From an uncultured Phascolarctobacterium sp. (GTDB lineage: Bacteria; Bacillota; Negativicutes; Acidaminococcales; Acidaminococcaceae), in contig CALCHC010000036.1 in NCBI GenBank assembly GCA_937901335.1, positions 1 through 32,424 on the forward strand: DNA of 32,424 nt, in the 5' to 3' direction. This document shows, in pieces, positions 30,493 through 32,424 of this stretch. The notes under the pieces are model-generated. The model saw only the letters and a list, made by a program, of their open reading frames with translations, was not told the DNA's origin and made no database searches. The stretch's first letter is position 1, and each line of letters starts with the position of its first letter. The position numbers and the translations under genes were made by a program.

Positions 30493-31989
30493 ATGTGTGA
30501 ACGAAACGTAATAACCGCGACGAATATCTCTAAAAGTTTTTACGACAAAGCTAGCAAAAAAGAAATCGTAGCTTTGGAAAATATAAATATCACCATTCCT
30601 CACGGTAAGCTTACAGCGCTCATCGGTCCTGACGGTGCAGGAAAGACTACTTTTTTGCGAATGGTGTGTGGTTTGCTGGTGACTAGCTCTGGTTCTCTTG
30701 ATGTTTTGGGAATTGATGTGACCGTCAATCCGCAAGAGGTACAGGATAGAATTAGCTATATGCCTCAAAAATTTGGCTTATATGAAGATTTGAGCGTTAG
30801 TGAAAATATGAATCTATATGCTGATTTGCACGGTGTTCCTTTGGAAGAACGCAAGGAACGTTTTGCCAGACTTTTGGAAATGACAGGCTTGGCAAAATTT
30901 ACGGAGCGTTTGGCTGGTAAGCTTAGTGGTGGTATGAAGCAGAAGCTTGGCTTGGCGTGTACCCTTGTGCGTTCGCCGGAGCTGTTAATTTTAGATGAGC
31001 CTACCGTTGGTGTTGACCCTTTGTCCCGTAGGGAACTGTGGGAAATTTTACAGCAGCTTGTTGCAGACGAAGGCTTGACTGTTCTTGTCAGTACTGCCTA
31101 TATGGATGAGGCAGAGCTGTGTAGCAAGGTTATCGTCGTTGAAGAAGGTAAGATACTGTATGATGATGCTCCTAAAAATTTGCAAGAGTATATGCACCCG
31201 TCGTCTAATGAGGAGATTTTTAAGAAGGAAAGGACTATTTCTGACAAGGTTATCATAGAAGTAAAGAACTTGGTGCGGAAGTTTGGTGATTTTATCGCTG
31301 TTAATGATGTGTCCTTTCAAGTGCACGAGGGCGAAATTTTTGGTTTGCTTGGACCCAATGGCGCAGGCAAGACCACTACTTTTAAAATGTTATGCGGTTT
31401 GCTGCCTGCCAGTAGCGGTGAACTTTCCGTAGCGGGAGTGAATCTGCGTGCTGCCCGTACTCAAGCCAGAGCTAACATTGGCTACGTGGCGCAAAAGTTT
31501 TCTCTGTACGGTACCTTGACCGTGGATGAGAACCTGGAGTTTTATGGCGGTGCTTATGGTTTAAGTGACAAGCGATTGGCTGAGCGAATGAGAGATGTAA
31601 AAGAACAATTTGATTTGTTAGAAATGAGCGACAAGGAGGCAGGAGAGCTTCCTGGCGGTTACAAGCAACGTCTTTCTATGGCGGCAGCCTTGTTCCACGA
31701 GCCACTCATTATTTTTCTGGATGAACCAACAAGTGGTATTGACCCTTTGGCGCGTCGTAACTTTTGGCAACAGATTACTGAGTTGGCGGCAGAGGGCAAG
31801 ACTATTATTGTTACCACTCACTTTATGGAAGAGGCAGAGTACTGCGATAGAATTATGATTCAGGATCAAGGCAAGATGCTTGCGATTGGTACTCCGTCAG
31901 AAATACGTGCTCAAGCTGGCATTGAGGTAGTAGATATGAACGAAGCCTTCATTGCCATTGTGGAAAATGCTCGTGAGAAGGAGGTGTAA
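30493..31989 (+). CDS. YbhF-like double ATP-binding protein of an ABC-2 exporter
   Basis: 498 residues with two complete ABC domains. Domain 1: Walker A GPDGAGKT (46-53), LSGG (144-147), Walker B LLILDEP (164-170), but STAYMDEAE where the H-loop histidine is expected. Domain 2: Walker A GPNGAGKT (287-294), LPGGYKQR (386-393), Walker B IIFLDEP (406-412) and an intact TTHFMEEAE H-loop. The asymmetry suggests one degenerate catalytic site, and I recall the same STAYMDEAE form in YbhF relatives. The ATG at 30493 follows AGGTGAG; a GTG at 30484 is less likely. Its 3' end carries the ribosome binding site of the permease gene, so they are coupled. Homologues export drugs or fatty-acid-like compounds; the substrate here is unknown. 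Confidence 0.93.
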   Translation: MCERNVITATNISKSFYDKASKKEIVALENINITIPHGKLTALIGPDGAGKTTFLRMVCGLLVTSSGSLDVLGIDVTVNPQEVQDRISYMPQKFGLYEDLSVSENMNLYADLHGVPLEERKERFARLLEMTGLAKFTERLAGKLSGGMKQKLGLACTLVRSPELLILDEPTVGVDPLSRRELWEILQQLVADEGLTVLVSTAYMDEAELCSKVIVVEEGKILYDDAPKNLQEYMHPSSNEEIFKKERTISDKVIIEVKNLVRKFGDFIAVNDVSFQVHEGEIFGLLGPNGAGKTTTFKMLCGLLPASSGELSVAGVNLRAARTQARANIGYVAQKFSLYGTLTVDENLEFYGGAYGLSDKRLAERMRDVKEQFDLLEMSDKEAGELPGGYKQRLSMAAALFHEPLIIFLDEPTSGIDPLARRNFWQQITELAAEGKTIIVTTHFMEEAEYCDRIMIQDQGKMLAIGTPSEIRAQAGIEVVDMNEAFIAIVENAREKEV

Positions 31990-31992
31990 GCT

Positions 31993-32424
31993 ATGACAGG
32001 ATTTTTAAGGCGGCTAAAAGCTTTGGTCAGCAAAGAGTTCAAACAGCTGTTGCGTGACAACAGTAGTTTGATGATTGGCATAGCTGTACCCATTCTTCTT
32101 ATTTTCTTGATGGGCTACGGTATTTCAATGGACGTAAAGCGTGTTCCCACTGCTGTCGTAATTGATGACCCGTCACCAACGGTGGAAGATATGCTGAGCT
32201 TTATGGAAGGCTCGGAATATTTTGAGCCATATTATCCTCCTTCCATGAAGGATGCAGTTGCTTTGATGGAACAGGAAGAGCTCCGAAGAAAAGAAGAGGC
32301 CAAGCGAGAGCGTCAGCGCCGGAAGGAAGAGCGGGAGCAGGCCAAACGGGAAGAACTGCTGGCTCAGGAAATGCCGGATGAAAATATGCATACCCTGGAA
32401 GATCATATACGGTTCCGATTAAAA
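31993..32424 (+). CDS. ABC-2 type permease, N-terminal part (YbhS/YbhR-like), cut by window end
   Basis: 144 codons, open at the window end and missed if only closed frames are listed. AAGGAGGTG lies at the end of the preceding gene, three bases before this ATG. It starts MTGFLRRLKALVSKEFKQLLRD with one helix (about residues 25-46, SLMIGIAVPILLIFLMGYG), then the usual MDVKRVPTAVVIDDPSPTVEDMLSFMEGSEYFEPYY start of the large extracytoplasmic region. From about residue 94 the sequence becomes an Arg/Glu/Lys-rich helix (to about 124) that I do not know from this family, with arginine codons CGG, CGA and CGC instead of the usual CGT. It could be a lineage-specific coiled coil, an insertion or an assembly join. 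Confidence 0.88.
   Translation, partial: MTGFLRRLKALVSKEFKQLLRDNSSLMIGIAVPILLIFLMGYGISMDVKRVPTAVVIDDPSPTVEDMLSFMEGSEYFEPYYPPSMKDAVALMEQEELRRKEEAKRERQRRKEEREQAKREELLAQEMPDENMHTLEDHIRFRLK

Noticed and set aside
1..32424. CRISPR arrays, tRNA or rRNA genes, prophage or toxin-antitoxin modules
   Set aside because: No regularly spaced repeats, no cloverleaf-like sequence and no phage or toxin-type genes were seen.

Overview
The window looks like a piece of chromosome from a Gram-negative member of the Firmicutes (class Negativicutes). The combination points there: clostridial-type metabolism (a single-chain pyruvate:ferredoxin oxidoreductase, a T-box leader before the serine genes) together with outer-membrane-type envelope systems (an AcrAB-like RND pump, HlyD-type periplasmic adaptors), moderate-to-low GC, strong AGGAGG-type ribosome binding sites and sigma-A-like promoters. 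Codon use (CAA, CGT, GAA preferred) and gene content suggest Acidaminococcaceae such as Phascolarctobacterium; this is inference, since no 16S or other marker is present. Two perfect copies of the ParB-binding site parS, 5.8 kb apart, suggest the window lies in the origin-proximal part of the chromosome.

Layout. 1-312: tail of an upstream gene, its terminator, and an unexplained structured stretch with a 13-codon ORF behind a strong ribosome binding site. 313-3825 (minus): nifJ/PFOR. 4015-5911 (minus): two universal stress proteins, a small membrane protein and a DUF190 protein. 6012-6815 (minus): larE, divergent from a FlK-like hotdog thioesterase (plus). 7394-9661 (minus): a three-gene polar amino acid ABC importer, divergent from a cupin and alanine racemase (9839-11351, plus). 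11531-14150 (minus): an SsuABC/TauABC-type importer. 14353-20091 (plus): a secreted repeat/DUF3298-like protein and an RND adaptor/pump pair. 20255-21979 (plus): an SbmA/YddA-like ABC exporter, convergent with an NSS sodium symporter (22033-23361, minus). 23573-26543 (plus): serine T-box leader, serC, serA. 26681-28288 (plus): Na/Pi cotransporter with a PhoU tail. 28441-32424 (plus): two HlyD-like adaptors, a double ABC ATPase and the start of an ABC-2 permease (YbhGFSR-like exporter), cut by the window end.

Most genes are transporters or central metabolism and look intact. The less ordinary content is between genes: a parS site forming the apex of a 36-bp perfectly palindromic terminator; a second parS inside the ssu-type operon; two copies of a 125-bp full-length imperfect palindrome that begin at or overlap the stop codon of the preceding gene (alr and the second hlyD-like gene) and whose arms differ in sequence but stay self-complementary; a serine T-box; and repeated operator-like motifs plus terminator-like leader hairpins ahead of both hlyD-like genes. 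I see no IS element, transposase, CRISPR array, tRNA or rRNA. None of the gene clusters looks like a wholly new system; the palindromic repeat family and the parS/terminator fusion are the best candidates for something undescribed.
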